64,000 nt of DNA from Wenxinia saemankumensis (lineage in GTDB: Bacteria > Pseudomonadota > Alphaproteobacteria > Rhodobacterales > Rhodobacteraceae). The stretch is from the NCBI RefSeq assembly GCF_900141735.1, contig NZ_FQYO01000008.1:1-64000 (forward strand). Direction: 5' to 3'. Below, one piece after another: positions 26,026 through 33,723 of this stretch. A model generated the notes under the pieces. That model made no database searches. It was not told the origin of the DNA and worked only from the letters and a program-made list of their open reading frames with translations. A program made the position numbers and the translations under genes. Positions within the stretch are counted from its first letter, which is position 1, and each line of letters starts with the position of its first letter.

Positions 26026-26516
26026 TGCGTTCCTCCCGGGCGCGGCGGCGTGCGCCGACCCTCGTCGTAGGCCTCCCATCCCTCGCCCGCGAACACGTCC
26101 CGGCCCAGCTGGGCGAGGACGGAGGCGAAGTCGACGGAGACCCAGTTGTCCTTGATGCGCCCCTCCACGACCTCCCAGAAGTCCATGTAGGGGATGGTGA
26201 CCCTCTTGCCGGTCGGCGCGATGCCCATGAAGGGCCCCGAATGGGTCGCCTCTATATGGCCGAAGCAGGACGCCCAGTTCCCTTCGCAGATGAAGCGGGC
26301 CGTGTGGTAGCTCCGCTCGGTGAAGGCGGCGCGCAGCGGCAGCTGCCAGTTCGCCCGGAAGGCGGCGAGGCCGTCCTTCGTGCCGCAGCCCCGGTTGCCG
26401 TACCAGTGGAAATCCTCGTGGAAATGGGCGCCCATGTCGTCGCTGTTCTCGCCCAGCGCCTTCTCCATCCGCAGGATGACCTGCCGCGTGGCTTCCGCCT
26501 GTTCCTCGGGTGTCAT
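26022..26516 (-). CDS. Single-domain SnoaL/NTF2-like protein
   Basis: A 164-residue protein with one SnoaL-like domain. Features include [57 protein letters not shown], which is the classic SnoaL/ester cyclase C-terminal pattern, and a short tail. It is the fourth SnoaL-type protein of this locus. The gene sits between the ABC ATPase and the HisD-like dehydrogenase, with ATGA overlaps on both sides, so its product is made together with them. It may be an isomerase, cyclase or dehydratase for the pathway. Confidence 0.88.
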   Translation of the reverse strand: MTPEEQAEATRQVILRMEKALGENSDDMGAHFHEDFHWYGNRGCGTKDGLAAFRANWQLPLRAAFTERSYHTARFICEGNWASCFGHIEATHSGPFMGIAPTGKRVTIPYMDFWEVVEGRIKDNWVSVDFASVLAQLGRDVFAGEGWEAYDEGRRTPPRPGGTQ

Positions 26517-27562
26517 CGGGGCAGGGCCTTTCCGGTCTCGGCGTCGAAGAGATGGCAGATCGCGGCGGGTACGGAGGCCTCGACCATCTGCCCGGTCTCG
26601 GCGCGGTAATCCTTGGCCGTCTTGACCGAGACCAGCTGCTCGCCCAGCCGCCAGGTGATCATCGACGCCTCGCCCAGCAGCTCGACGGCGTAGACGGGGG
26701 CCGCGATCTGACCGCCGGAGGGGACGATCGACGCGTCCTCGGCGCGGAAGCCCAGCGTCACGGGGCCGGACGGGGCCTTCAGCCCCTCGACGGTGATGCC
26801 GTCGCCGGTGAAGGTGCCGCCCTCGATGCGCCCCTCGACCAGGTTCATCGCCGGCGAGCCGATGAACGAGGCGACGAAGGTGTTGGCCGGGTTGTCGTAG
26901 ATCTCCGTCGGGGTGCCGACCTGCTGGATCTCGCCCTTGTTCATCACCACCACGCGGTCGGCCAGCGTCATCGCCTCGATCTGGTCGTGGGTGACGTAGA
27001 CGGTCGTGGTCTTGAGCTTGCTCTGCAGGTTCTTGATCTGCGCCCGAGTCGAGACGCGCAGTTTGGCGTCGAGATTCGACAAGGGCTCGTCCATCAGGAA
27101 GACGGTCGGCTTGCGCACGATGGCCCGGCCCAGCGCGACCCGCTGGCGCTGCCCGCCCGAGAGGTCGGCGGGCCGGCGATCCATGAAGGGCTCGAGCTCC
27201 ACCATGCGGATGGCGGTCATCACCATCTCATGGTGCTGCTCCTTCGGCACCTTCCGCACCCTGAGCGGGAAGCGGATGTTCTCGTAGACGCTGAGATTGG
27301 GGTAGAGCCCGTAGGACTGGAACACCATCGAGATGTCGCGGTCCTTGGGCTCGAGGTTGTTCACATTCCGCCCGCCAAGGACGATCTCGCCGCTCGTCAC
27401 GTCCTCGAGCCCCGCGATCATCCGCATCGTGGTGGACTTGCCGCAGCCCGAGGGCCCCAGCAGGACGAGGAATTCCTGGTCGGCGATGTCGAGGTCGAAA
27501 TCCTTGACCGCGACGTAGCTTCCCCAGCGCTTGTTGACGTTTTTCAGCTGAAGTCGAGCCAT
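26513..27562 (-). CDS. Sugar-type ABC transporter ATP-binding protein (UgpC/MalK-like)
   Basis: A 349-residue ATPase. It has Walker [24 protein letters not shown], Walker [14 protein letters not shown], the VTHDQ switch and a C-terminal TOBE/OB region with LGFRAED. The start at 27562 gives the usual [14 protein letters not shown] opening. It drives the two permeases encoded just upstream (27568-29539). The family is flexible and occasionally serves several transporters. Confidence 0.95.
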   Translation of the reverse strand: MARLQLKNVNKRWGSYVAVKDFDLDIADQEFLVLLGPSGCGKSTTMRMIAGLEDVTSGEIVLGGRNVNNLEPKDRDISMVFQSYGLYPNLSVYENIRFPLRVRKVPKEQHHEMVMTAIRMVELEPFMDRRPADLSGGQRQRVALGRAIVRKPTVFLMDEPLSNLDAKLRVSTRAQIKNLQSKLKTTTVYVTHDQIEAMTLADRVVVMNKGEIQQVGTPTEIYDNPANTFVASFIGSPAMNLVEGRIEGGTFTGDGITVEGLKAPSGPVTLGFRAEDASIVPSGGQIAAPVYAVELLGEASMITWRLGEQLVSVKTAKDYRAETGQMVEASVPAAICHLFDAETGKALPR

Positions 27563-27567
27563 GAGGG

Positions 27568-28497
27568 TCAGCCTTTCACGGCGCCGGCGGTCAGGCCGCT
27601 GACGATCTGGCGTTGGAAGAACATGATGAGCACGAAGAGCGGCGCGATGGCCGAGACCACGGCGGCCACGGCATACATCACCTTGCCCTCCGCCTGGGTG
27701 GAGCCGAGGAAGGAGTTGATCTTCGGCACCATGGTCTGGTTCTCGGCCGTCAGCAGCATCGAGGTGACGGTGAAGTCGTTGTAGGCCAGAAGGAAGCTGA
27801 AGAGCCCGGTGGTGATCACGCCCGGCCACATGACCGGGATCACGGCCAGCCGGAACGCCTGGAAGCGGGTGCAGCCGTCGACCATCGCGCTCTCGTCCAG
27901 ATCCTTGGGGATCGACAGGAAGAAGCTGTGCAGCATCCAGAGCGTGAAGGGCTGGTTGATCGCGACCAGCACGATGATCGTCGTCGGCAGGTAGCCCCAG
28001 ATCCCCAGTTCGAAGAACGGCAGCAGATATCCCGAGACGAGGGTGACATGCGGCATGGCGCGGAAGATCAGCGCCATGATCAGGATCCAGAACGTGTAGC
28101 GGAAGCCCGACCGCGCCAGCGCGTAGCCGCCCAGCGTGCCGAAGGTCAGCGAGATCGTCGTGACGAAGAAGGTGACGATCGCCGTGTTGATGACGGCGCG
28201 CCAGAATTCCTGCTCGATCCAGGCGCCCTCGTAGCCGTCCATCGTGAACGCCTCGCCCGTCTGCCGGAGCGTCTGAACCCCTGTGACGGCGTTCATCCAG
28301 TTCTGGCGCGAGAAGAAGTCCGCCTCGACCTTGAACGACCCCCAGGCCGTCCAGAGGAAGGGGAAGGCGGCCGCGATCACCCACAGCGCCACGAACCCGA
28401 CCGACAGCGCGATCAGCGGCAGCGGCTTGGCGGTGGCCGAGCGGCGGCGCCTCCGCGGGGCGATCAGCTTGGCGTCGGCGGCGGTGGTGTCGGTCAT
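27568..28497 (-). CDS. Sugar-type ABC transporter permease (MalG-like)
   Basis: A 309-residue CUT1 permease. After a basic N-terminus (RRRRRSA) comes a first helix (LIALSVGFVALWVIAAAFPFLW). The EAA loop reads DLDESAMVDGCTRFQAFRLAVIP, and the protein ends QRQIVSGLTAGAVKG, typical of the second permease. It lies six bases upstream of the ATPase gene. Together with 28511-29539 it forms the membrane channel of the transporter. Confidence 0.94.
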   Translation of the reverse strand: MTDTTAADAKLIAPRRRRRSATAKPLPLIALSVGFVALWVIAAAFPFLWTAWGSFKVEADFFSRQNWMNAVTGVQTLRQTGEAFTMDGYEGAWIEQEFWRAVINTAIVTFFVTTISLTFGTLGGYALARSGFRYTFWILIMALIFRAMPHVTLVSGYLLPFFELGIWGYLPTTIIVLVAINQPFTLWMLHSFFLSIPKDLDESAMVDGCTRFQAFRLAVIPVMWPGVITTGLFSFLLAYNDFTVTSMLLTAENQTMVPKINSFLGSTQAEGKVMYAVAAVVSAIAPLFVLIMFFQRQIVSGLTAGAVKG

Positions 28498-28510
28498 CCC
28501 GGTCCCTCCC

Positions 28511-29539
28511 TCAGGCCTTGCGGTTGAAGTCGCGCCAGGTGCGGATCAGCACCGGCGTCAGCAGCACGATCACGCCCAGCGTCGTCAGGACCGAGGTCGC
28601 GGCGGCCGAGGCGAAGAGCGGCGTGTCCTGGCCGCGCAGGTCGGAATAGATCAGGTAGCTGAGCGAGGTGGCGTTCGCCTCGGCCGAGAAGCCGACGATC
28701 GGCTCGAACACCCGGAAATTGTCCATCAGCTGCATCAGCGCGATGAAGACGACGAGCGGCATCAGGTAGGGAATGACGACGAAGCGCACCTGCTCCCGCC
28801 GGCTGGCGCCGTCGACCATAGCGCTTTCCATCGTGTCCTTGGGCACGCCCTGCAGGCCGGCATAGAACACGACGAAGGCGAAGGGTGCGGAATGCCAGAC
28901 CCCGTAGACGAACAGCGTGACCCAGGTCAGCGTGGGCGAGGCCTTGAGCGACAGGGTCGGGTCGCCGAAGATCGTCTGCAGCGTCGCGCCGATGATCCCC
29001 CGGCTGTCGATCATCCAGAACAGGACGAGCGAGCCGATCAGCGGCGTCACGATCATCGGCAGCAGCGAGAAGAAGATCACCGGCCCCTTGGCGAGGTTCG
29101 GCAGCGCGTTGACCCCCAGCGCGATGCAGAAGCCCAGGATGATGACGAAGGGCGTGACGATGAACGTGTAGGCCAGCGTGAAGCCGAGCGCCTTGTAGAA
29201 GGGCAGGTTCATCGCCTGGTCAAGGAACTGGCCCCAGGTCTCGGTCCGGTCCCAGATCTGCCCGATGCGCTCGAAGGCGAGATGGCCGGCGTTGAAATAG
29301 GTGCCGAGGCCGTTCCACCGGCCGGCGGGCTCCTCGGCGCGCAGCTGGGCCATCGCCTCGGCATCGACGCGGCGCTCGGTGGTGCAGCCGAAGGGGCCGC
29401 AATTCTCGACTTCGACCATGATCTGCTCGTGCTCGATGAAGAGCGACTGGTAGATCACCGACCCGATCGGCAGCGCCACGAAGAGCAGCATCGCCAGCAG
29501 CGAGGGCAGGATGAAGAGCGAGAAGGTCCTGTGCGGCAT
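28511..29539 (-). CDS. Sugar-type ABC transporter permease (MalF-like)
   Basis: A 342-residue permease, longer than usual. A periplasmic insertion after the first helix (roughly residues 30-110) contains a CGPFGC cysteine pair that could be disulfide-bonded. The EAA loop is DTMESAMVDGASRREQVRFVVIP. The C-terminus has the last helix and a short basic tail. It is the first membrane gene after the binding protein, separated from it by about 160 bases that include a hairpin. Confidence 0.93.
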   Translation of the reverse strand: MPHRTFSLFILPSLLAMLLFVALPIGSVIYQSLFIEHEQIMVEVENCGPFGCTTERRVDAEAMAQLRAEEPAGRWNGLGTYFNAGHLAFERIGQIWDRTETWGQFLDQAMNLPFYKALGFTLAYTFIVTPFVIILGFCIALGVNALPNLAKGPVIFFSLLPMIVTPLIGSLVLFWMIDSRGIIGATLQTIFGDPTLSLKASPTLTWVTLFVYGVWHSAPFAFVVFYAGLQGVPKDTMESAMVDGASRREQVRFVVIPYLMPLVVFIALMQLMDNFRVFEPIVGFSAEANATSLSYLIYSDLRGQDTPLFASAAATSVLTTLGVIVLLTPVLIRTWRDFNRKA

Positions 29540-29670
29540 GGGGCGCGCATCCTTCGGTGGGGCGGGCTTCGGACGTTGCGGGCCCGGGGGACCGCAGCGG
29601 GCAAGGTCGGGCCGAACCGCGCCGGGCGGGGCGCGGCCGATCTCGGTGTGTCGGGAGAGGGGGGGGGGTG

Positions 29671-29692
29671 GGGCGGCCGCGAGGGGCCGCCC
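29671..29692 (-). terminator. Hairpin between binding-protein and permease genes
   Basis: GGGCGGCC (29671-29678) and GGCCGCCC (29685-29692) form a perfect eight-base stem, eight bases past the binding-protein stop on the minus strand. It lies in a 160-base gap that also contains a long G run (29659-29668). It probably limits read-through or protects the upstream message, giving more binding protein than permease. Confidence 0.6.
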
Positions 29693-29699
29693 GCCCGTC

Positions 29700-30947
29700 T
29701 TACTGGATGAAGCCGGCTTCGGTCGCGGCGGTCGTGTAGGCGGCCTCCACGTCCTCCAGCGCCTCTTCCGCGCTTTCCTGGCCCTGCAGGAACTCGGCGA
29801 GGTTGTCGCCCAGCGCGGTGTGCAGCAGTCCCATGTAGGGTGTCATCGGATAGGGCGCGGCGCCGGCCTGCATGTTGGCGATCACGCCCTCGGCGGCGGG
29901 CTGCGGCTCGTAGCCGTTCACCAGCCAGGCGGCGAGGCCGGCGACCTCGGGATCGGCGACGAGCTCGGGCGAGAGCGCGTACATCATCGCCTGGAAGGAC
30001 GCCGCGGCATCCTCTTCCGAGATGTTCTTCGCCATCGCGAAACCGTCCCACCACAGCGTCGTGGCCGGGATGCCGTTGCCGCCCCAGCTGGGCATCGCGA
30101 CCACCTCGGTCGCCGCGGCGATCTCCGGCACGGCGCCGTTCTCGTCGATGAAGGCGGCGGTGCGGCTGCCCCAGCCGGTCATGAACGCGACTTCCTCGTT
30201 CTCCCAGTAGGGCTGCGCCTCGTTGGAATTGTAGGTCATCATGTCGGGGCCCATGTACTCGGTCATGGCCTTCATCATCTCGAGCGCGGCGATGCCGGCC
30301 TCGTTGTTGATGGCGACCTGCGCCGAGCCGTCCTCGAAGAAGGGCTGGCCCGAGCCCATGTACATGTTGATGAATTCCTCGCCGAGATCCCAGCCGGGCA
30401 GGAAGCTGGCATAGAGCGGCGTCTCCATCACGCCGGCCTCGCGCAGCGCGGCCGAGGCCTCGAGCAGCTCCTCGTAGGTGGTCGGCACGGCGATGCCGTT
30501 CTCCTCGAGCAGGTCAGCGCGGTAATGCAGCATCTGGCTGTTCGCCATGAAGGCGATGGCCATGATCTCGCCGTTGATGCGGATCAGCTGGCTCTCCTGC
30601 AGGTTCTGCCCGTATTGCGCGACGAGGTCGTCGAGCGGCCGGGTCAGCCCCTCGTTCAGGAGCGGGACGAGCGAGCCGTTCGCGACGACCGCGACGGTGT
30701 AGGCGGCCGGGTCGGTCGACAGGGCGGCGACCTGGATGTCCTTGTGCTCCGTCGTCTCGTTCGTGGTCACCTCGACACTGTCGGACGCGCATTCGGTGGC
30801 GCGGCTGACGACGGCATGCAGGGCCTGGAAGTCGTTGGCGAGGATGCGGACCGAGCCTTCGCCCTCGATCGTGCATTGCGCCGAGGCCGCGCCGGCGAGG
30901 CCGAACAGGGCCGCCAGGGAGGTCGTGGCGAGAAGCGTCTTGGTCAT
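29700..30947 (-). CDS. Extracellular sugar-binding protein of the ABC transporter
   Basis: A 415-residue SBP family 1 protein. The signal peptide MTKTLLATTSLAALFGLAGAASA ends before QCTIEG. Two cysteines in the mature part (QCTIEG and TECASD) could form a disulfide. It is the first gene of the long minus-strand locus, and its promoter region contains the LacI-type operator at 31097-31112. The ligand cannot be inferred from the sequence; the enzymes downstream suggest an alcohol- and possibly amide-containing, sugar-like compound. Confidence 0.92.
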   Translation of the reverse strand: MTKTLLATTSLAALFGLAGAASAQCTIEGEGSVRILANDFQALHAVVSRATECASDSVEVTTNETTEHKDIQVAALSTDPAAYTVAVVANGSLVPLLNEGLTRPLDDLVAQYGQNLQESQLIRINGEIMAIAFMANSQMLHYRADLLEENGIAVPTTYEELLEASAALREAGVMETPLYASFLPGWDLGEEFINMYMGSGQPFFEDGSAQVAINNEAGIAALEMMKAMTEYMGPDMMTYNSNEAQPYWENEEVAFMTGWGSRTAAFIDENGAVPEIAAATEVVAMPSWGGNGIPATTLWWDGFAMAKNISEEDAAASFQAMMYALSPELVADPEVAGLAAWLVNGYEPQPAAEGVIANMQAGAAPYPMTPYMGLLHTALGDNLAEFLQGQESAEEALEDVEAAYTTAATEAGFIQ

Positions 30948-31096
30948 GGAGTTCCCTTTGCTGTTGGACGCCCCGGCGCGGACCCTTCCGGCCGGCCGGA
31001 CGCGTGGGACGGGCCCGGCCGGGCCGGGTCCGGTCCGCGCTCCGCGGGGTTCTCCGCCCCTGCTGGATCACGCGTTGACGATGACGCTAGGAGGTG

Positions 31097-31112
31097 TTGA
31101 ATACGTTTGCAA
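31097..31112. promoter_or_regulatory. LacI-type operator in the divergent promoter region
   Basis: TTGAATACGTTTGCAA is an imperfect 16-bp palindrome with a central CG. It lies between the divergent binding-protein gene (start 30947) and the first plus-strand SnoaL gene (start 31156). On the minus strand its TTGCAA can serve as a -35 element, with TAGCGT 17 bases further as a weak -10. A closely similar site lies at 32233-32248. Confidence 0.7.
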
Positions 31113-31155
31113 GAATTTTCTGGATGCCCGGTCCGGGGGCAGGGGAGACAGGTCG

Positions 31156-32220
31156 ATGAGCAGCTTCGATGCCGCCGCGCGGCGGCACTACAAGGGGGCG
31201 CTGGACGCGCTCGCCGGGGCCGGCTCGGCCGGACTGACGGCCCGGCTGGAGGCGCTCTATGCCCCAGGGGCGGACTGGCGCGGCTCCTGTCCGATCGACG
31301 GCATGACCGGGATCGAGGCGATCGCGGCGCGGGTCTGGGGGCCGCTCATCGAGGCGATGCCCGATCTCGAGCGGCGCGACGACATCCTCGTCTTCGGCAG
31401 CTACGAGGGACGGGATTACGTCGCCGCCGTGGGGCATTACTGCGGCACCTTCCGCAAGGACTGGCTGGGCATCCCGGCGACCGGCCGCGCCGCCTTCCTG
31501 CGCTACGGCGAGGTCCACCAGGTCCGGGGCGGCCGGATCGTGCAGTCCAACTGCCTGTGGGACGTGCTCGACCTGATGCGGCAGGCGGAGGTCTGGCCGC
31601 TGGGCCCCAGCCTCGGCGCCGAGGGGCGCTGGGCGGGCCCGATCTCCGTCGACGGCGTGCGGCTCGTGCCATCGGACCCTGAACAGGGCGCGGCCAGCAT
31701 CGCCCAGACCTTGGCGATGCATGCCACGCTGCATGCCTATCCCGACATCGCGGGCGGCCGGCAGGGCCTGATCGACATGCCTCAGAAGGATCACTGGCAC
31801 CCCAAGATGATGTGGTACGGCCCCTCCGGCATCGGCACTGCGCGGGGGATCGAGGGGTTCGTCGATCACCACCAGCTGCCCTTCCGCACCGCCTTTCCCC
31901 GCCCCCGGACCGAGGCCGAATCGCAGGCCGTGGCCGAGGCCCGCGCCCGGATGGGCGGCGGGCATTACATCCGCATCGGGGACGGGCCCTATTCCGTGAC
32001 GGGCGGCTGGCCGAGCCGGGTGGACCTGCATGCCGGTCCGGATTTCCTCGGCCTGCCGTCCACCGGGCGGACCGTGGGGATGCGGGTGATGGATTTCTAC
32101 CTGCACGACGAGGGGCTCATCCGCGAGAACTGGGTGCCGCTCGACATCCTCGACCTGCTGCGCCAGCTCGGGATCGACGCGATGGGGCGGATGCGCGCCG
32201 CGATCCGCCGGGCCGGGTGA
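31156..32220 (+). CDS. Two-domain SnoaL/NTF2-like protein
   Basis: A 354-residue protein with two SnoaL-like domains. The first (about 10-155) has LEALYAPGADWRGSCPIDGMTG and the VHQVRGGRIVQSNCLWDVLDLMRQ ending. The second (about 185-345) has HPKMMWYGPSGIG, LPFRTAFPR and the VMDFYLHDEGLIRENWVPLDILDLLRQLG ending. The ATG at 31156 follows a GGGGAGACAGG ribosome-binding site. It diverges from the ABC operon across the LacI-type operator. The domains differ from those of the other two-domain SnoaL proteins, suggesting a distinct step. Confidence 0.83.
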   Translation: MSSFDAAARRHYKGALDALAGAGSAGLTARLEALYAPGADWRGSCPIDGMTGIEAIAARVWGPLIEAMPDLERRDDILVFGSYEGRDYVAAVGHYCGTFRKDWLGIPATGRAAFLRYGEVHQVRGGRIVQSNCLWDVLDLMRQAEVWPLGPSLGAEGRWAGPISVDGVRLVPSDPEQGAASIAQTLAMHATLHAYPDIAGGRQGLIDMPQKDHWHPKMMWYGPSGIGTARGIEGFVDHHQLPFRTAFPRPRTEAESQAVAEARARMGGGHYIRIGDGPYSVTGGWPSRVDLHAGPDFLGLPSTGRTVGMRVMDFYLHDEGLIRENWVPLDILDLLRQLGIDAMGRMRAAIRRAG

Positions 32221-32232
32221 TCGTCGCCACGC

Positions 32233-32248
32233 TTGCAATCGTATGCAA
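32233..32248. promoter_or_regulatory. Second LacI-type operator, upstream of a SnoaL gene
   Basis: TTGCAATCGTATGCAA is an imperfect palindrome with outer arms TTGCA/TGCAA. It starts 13 bases after the stop of the preceding SnoaL gene and lies 81 bases before the ATG at 32329. It matches the 31097 site at most positions when one of the two is read on the opposite strand, so both are likely read by the same LacI-family protein. Its TTGCAA can act as a -35 element. Confidence 0.65.
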
Positions 32249-32328
32249 ACCTGTCAGGATCGACCCATCCGGGCCGCCGCGCGCCCCCTCCCGCGCGGGG
32301 GCGGTCCGGGCAACCGACAGGAGACGCC

Positions 32329-33543
32329 ATGACAGCCGCAGAATCCGGCTCCGCCGGGGGCGACGCCCCCAAATCCGAAGGCTCCAGATCGAACGGATCG
32401 GGCAAGGGCCGCGCCGCTGCCACCGAGGCCCCGACTGGCGAGGCGGTGCTGCAGCCCGAGCGGCTCGACTTCACCCGGATGGTGCCGACAGACCGGCCCC
32501 GGGCGCAGTCCATGCAGGGCTTCGACCCGATCTACACGGACATCGTCGATTACATCATCCGCTGCACCCACCGCATCTGGGACGAGCGGGACGTGGGGCT
32601 GATCTACACCCACTACACGCATAACTGCGTCGTCTATTCCTCGACCGGGACGGTCTACAACCGCGAGGACGTGGTCCAGAACACGATCCAGCGCCTGTGC
32701 ATGCTGCCCGAGCGGCGCGGCATGGCGACCCACGTGATCTGGGGCGGCAACGACCGGGAGGGGTTCTACACCTCGCATCTGGTCACCGGGTCGGGCCGTC
32801 ACACCCAGCCCGGGCCCTGGGGCAAGCCGACGGGCCGGACCTTCGTCGCGCGCACCATCGCCGACTGCATGGTCTTCGAGAACATGATCTACCGCGAATG
32901 GCTCGTCGTCGATGCCATGGCGCAGCTCCAGCAGGTGGGCGTCGACGTCCAGGCCTTCGCCGAGAACATGGCGCAGACCTATTTCGACAAGGGCCTGCTT
33001 ACCCTCGACATCGGCGAGACGCGGCGCCTGATCGGGCAGTACCCGCCCGAGGCGGAGGCCGACACCTCCATCGCGACGACCGACCTGGAACGCGAGACGC
33101 TGGAATGGATGCACGCCGTCCACAACCAGCGCATGTTCGGCCGGATCAAGGACGTCTACGCCCCGACCGTCCAGTGGCACGGGCCGCTGATGAAGGAGCT
33201 CTACGGCATCGCCTCGGTCATGCACCAGACGGTCGGCCTCTACGGCTCGATCCCCGACGGCGCCTTCATGCCGCAGCACATCTGCTCGGTCCCCTCGGAC
33301 GAGGGCGGCACCAAGGTCGCCGTGCGTTGGCTGATCGAAGGGCATCACCTCGGCTGGGGCATCCTCGATTCGCTCGGCGCGCCGACGGGCAAGCGGGTTC
33401 AGGTAATGGGCATGACCCATTTCCATTACAAGAACGGCCGCATCGTCGACGAGTGGACGAATTACGACGAGCTGTCGATCCTGATGCAGGTGAAGCTGGC
33501 ACAGATGGCCGACAGGCCGAGCGCCGTCCTGGCCGACATCTGA
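32329..33543 (+). CDS. Two-domain SnoaL/NTF2-like protein with low-complexity N-terminus
   Basis: A 404-residue protein. The first 45 or so residues are Ser/Gly/Ala-rich and probably disordered. Two SnoaL-like domains follow: the first has YIIRCTHRIWDERDVGLIYTH, DREGFYTSHLVTG and GRTFVARTIADC; the second has VQWHGPLMKELYG, GAPTGKRVQVMGMTHFHYKNGRIVDEWT. It is a paralogue of the minus-strand protein at 21913-22896. The ATG at 32329 has a CAGGAGA ribosome-binding site; the longer frame would start inside the operator. Confidence 0.84.
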   Translation: MTAAESGSAGGDAPKSEGSRSNGSGKGRAAATEAPTGEAVLQPERLDFTRMVPTDRPRAQSMQGFDPIYTDIVDYIIRCTHRIWDERDVGLIYTHYTHNCVVYSSTGTVYNREDVVQNTIQRLCMLPERRGMATHVIWGGNDREGFYTSHLVTGSGRHTQPGPWGKPTGRTFVARTIADCMVFENMIYREWLVVDAMAQLQQVGVDVQAFAENMAQTYFDKGLLTLDIGETRRLIGQYPPEAEADTSIATTDLERETLEWMHAVHNQRMFGRIKDVYAPTVQWHGPLMKELYGIASVMHQTVGLYGSIPDGAFMPQHICSVPSDEGGTKVAVRWLIEGHHLGWGILDSLGAPTGKRVQVMGMTHFHYKNGRIVDEWTNYDELSILMQVKLAQMADRPSAVLADI

Positions 33544-33603
33544 GCGGCGCGCCCGCGCGCTTCCACCGCCGCCCCGGCCCGGCCCGGCCGCGGGCGGCGG
33601 TCC

Positions 33604-33650
33604 CCCTTCCGGGGCATCTCCCGCAGCGGTCCGCGCTGCTGCCGGAAGGG
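33604..33650 (+). terminator. Large inverted repeat after the plus-strand SnoaL genes
   Basis: CCCTTCCGG (33604-33612) pairs with CCGGAAGGG (33642-33650). A second stem CAGCG/CGCTG lies within the loop. At 60 bases past the stop it is the likely transcription end of the SnoaL pair. There is no T tract. Confidence 0.5.
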
Positions 33651-33685
33651 CGATAACCGGACGGGCAGGACAGGTCATCGGGAGA

Positions 33686-33706
33686 GGCCGACGGGCCCCG
33701 TCGGCC
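33686..33706 (-). terminator. Hairpin after the beta-helix gene
   Basis: GGCCGACGGG (33686-33695) and CCCGTCGGCC (33697-33706) form a nearly perfect palindrome, 18 bases beyond the minus-strand stop at 33724. It lies between converging units and may act for both. Confidence 0.55.
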
Positions 33707-33723
33707 CGTCGGCGCGAGCCTTT

